From: Cryptomeria japonica
Taxonomy: Eukaryota > Streptophyta > Pinopsida > Cupressales > Cupressaceae
Length of the DNA: 64,000 nucleotides
Direction of reading: 5' to 3'
Assembly (NCBI RefSeq): GCF_030272615.1
Contig: NW_026729193.1
Location: 62,001-126,000 of the forward strand
This document shows positions 63,651 through 64,000 of this stretch, one piece after another; position 1 is the first letter of the stretch; the number at the start of each line of letters is the position of its first letter. The notes beneath the pieces were generated by a model, which saw only the letters and a program-made list of their open reading frames with translations, had not been told where the DNA came from and made no database searches. Position numbers and translations under genes: made by a program.

Positions 63651-64000
63651 AAAAGAACCTCCATGTTTTATTCTTCGACCATTCGTAGAGATAGAGGCTT
63701 ACAAACCGCCGCTTATACATCTTGAATAAAGCATAAGATAAGCAAAGGAGGTAGTCATCTGTTGGCTGTCGGTCTTCGTGGCTCCATACATGTTGTATGG
63801 TTGTCACACCTGGAAATTCCCTTGGGGATGTAGGCCATAGATGATTTTCCCACCAATCATTGAGCTGCTTCTCTCCCACCACGATATAATTGAATTCTCC
63901 TGGTTCTATCTTGTCCTCATGCTCCATAAATTTATAAATAGGTTCAGTAGAATTCACGATTTCAGAATAAGTGGCGAACGCTAAGGCAGCTGTTCTTTCA
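63613..64000 (-). CDS. DUF4220-like protein, internal part, runs off the right edge
   Basis: The minus strand is open from the window edge: ERTAALAFATYSEIVNSTEP, then FNYIVVGEKQLNDWW, TTIQHVWSHED, then DDYLLCLSYALFKMYKRRF. The last parts match the family's usual vTt..vW and LCLSFALFK..RRRF words, as I recall them. The open frame carries on to a stop at about 63,613 through a run of Asn codons made by the att repeat, so the natural C-terminal part (rest of DUF4220 and DUF594) is missing on this side. Either an intron donor near 63,650 is used or the gene is broken there. The 5' part is outside the window. There is no ATG in the visible part, consistent with an internal exon. Confidence 0.5.
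   Translation of the reverse strand, partial: ERTAALAFATYSEIVNSTEPIYKFMEHEDKIEPGEFNYIVVGEKQLNDWWENHLWPTSPREFPGVTTIQHVWSHEDRQPTDDYLLCLSYALFKMYKRRFVSLYLYEWSKNKTWRFFLRNNNNNIRYLM

Overview
The window reads as nuclear DNA of a seed plant, most likely a gymnosperm or another plant with a large, repeat-filled genome. The evidence is spliced class III peroxidase exons with the standard plant exon sizes, plant LTR-retrotransposon families (Tat-like Ty3/gypsy, Sirevirus-like and Tork-like Ty1/copia), and several plant LINE remnants with a terminal RNase H domain, all set in long AT-rich spacers. The organism call is inference from content. No species can be named from the sequence alone.

Layout. 1-8.9 kb holds AT-rich spacer, a decayed pentatricopeptide (PPR) gene relic, a triplicated ~210-bp repeat and two LINE fragments. 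8.87-11.80 kb is duplicon copy A, carrying an apparently intact four-exon class III peroxidase gene (316 codons). 11.8-20.5 kb holds two LINE 3' fragments on the minus strand, a fragment of an unclassified repeat ORF, and spacer. 20.52-38.67 kb is a fossil Tat-like Ty3/gypsy element laid out LTR-internal-LTR-partial internal. 38.67-39.10 kb is an AT-rich block that also occurs near the window start. 39.10-41.41 kb is the 5' part of a plus-strand LINE (ORF1 plus endonuclease). 41.41-46.70 kb holds two joined fossil Sirevirus-like copia pieces. 46.70-48.65 kb holds an unclassified repeat ORF and a LINE RNase H end. 48.73-51.44 kb is duplicon copy B, in which the peroxidase gene is a pseudogene (two single-base losses in exons, altered TATA box and altered poly(A) signal). 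51.4-55.2 kb is mostly unassigned repeat-like sequence. 55.227-62.224 kb is a full-length but broken Tork-like copia element with matching LTRs and a 5-bp target duplication. 62.2-64.0 kb ends with two pieces of DUF4220-like genes in opposite orientation around a short AT-rich repeat.

Functionally there is one credible working gene, the secreted peroxidase at 9,787-11,259, plus a possible partial DUF4220-family exon running off the right edge. Everything else is duplication, decay and nested mobile DNA. No CRISPR, operon, rRNA or tRNA gene was seen. I found no clear sign of a new molecular system. The most informative signals are the peroxidase duplication with one copy decaying, a tandem-duplicated promoter segment in the surviving copy, and the inverted DUF4220 breakpoint.
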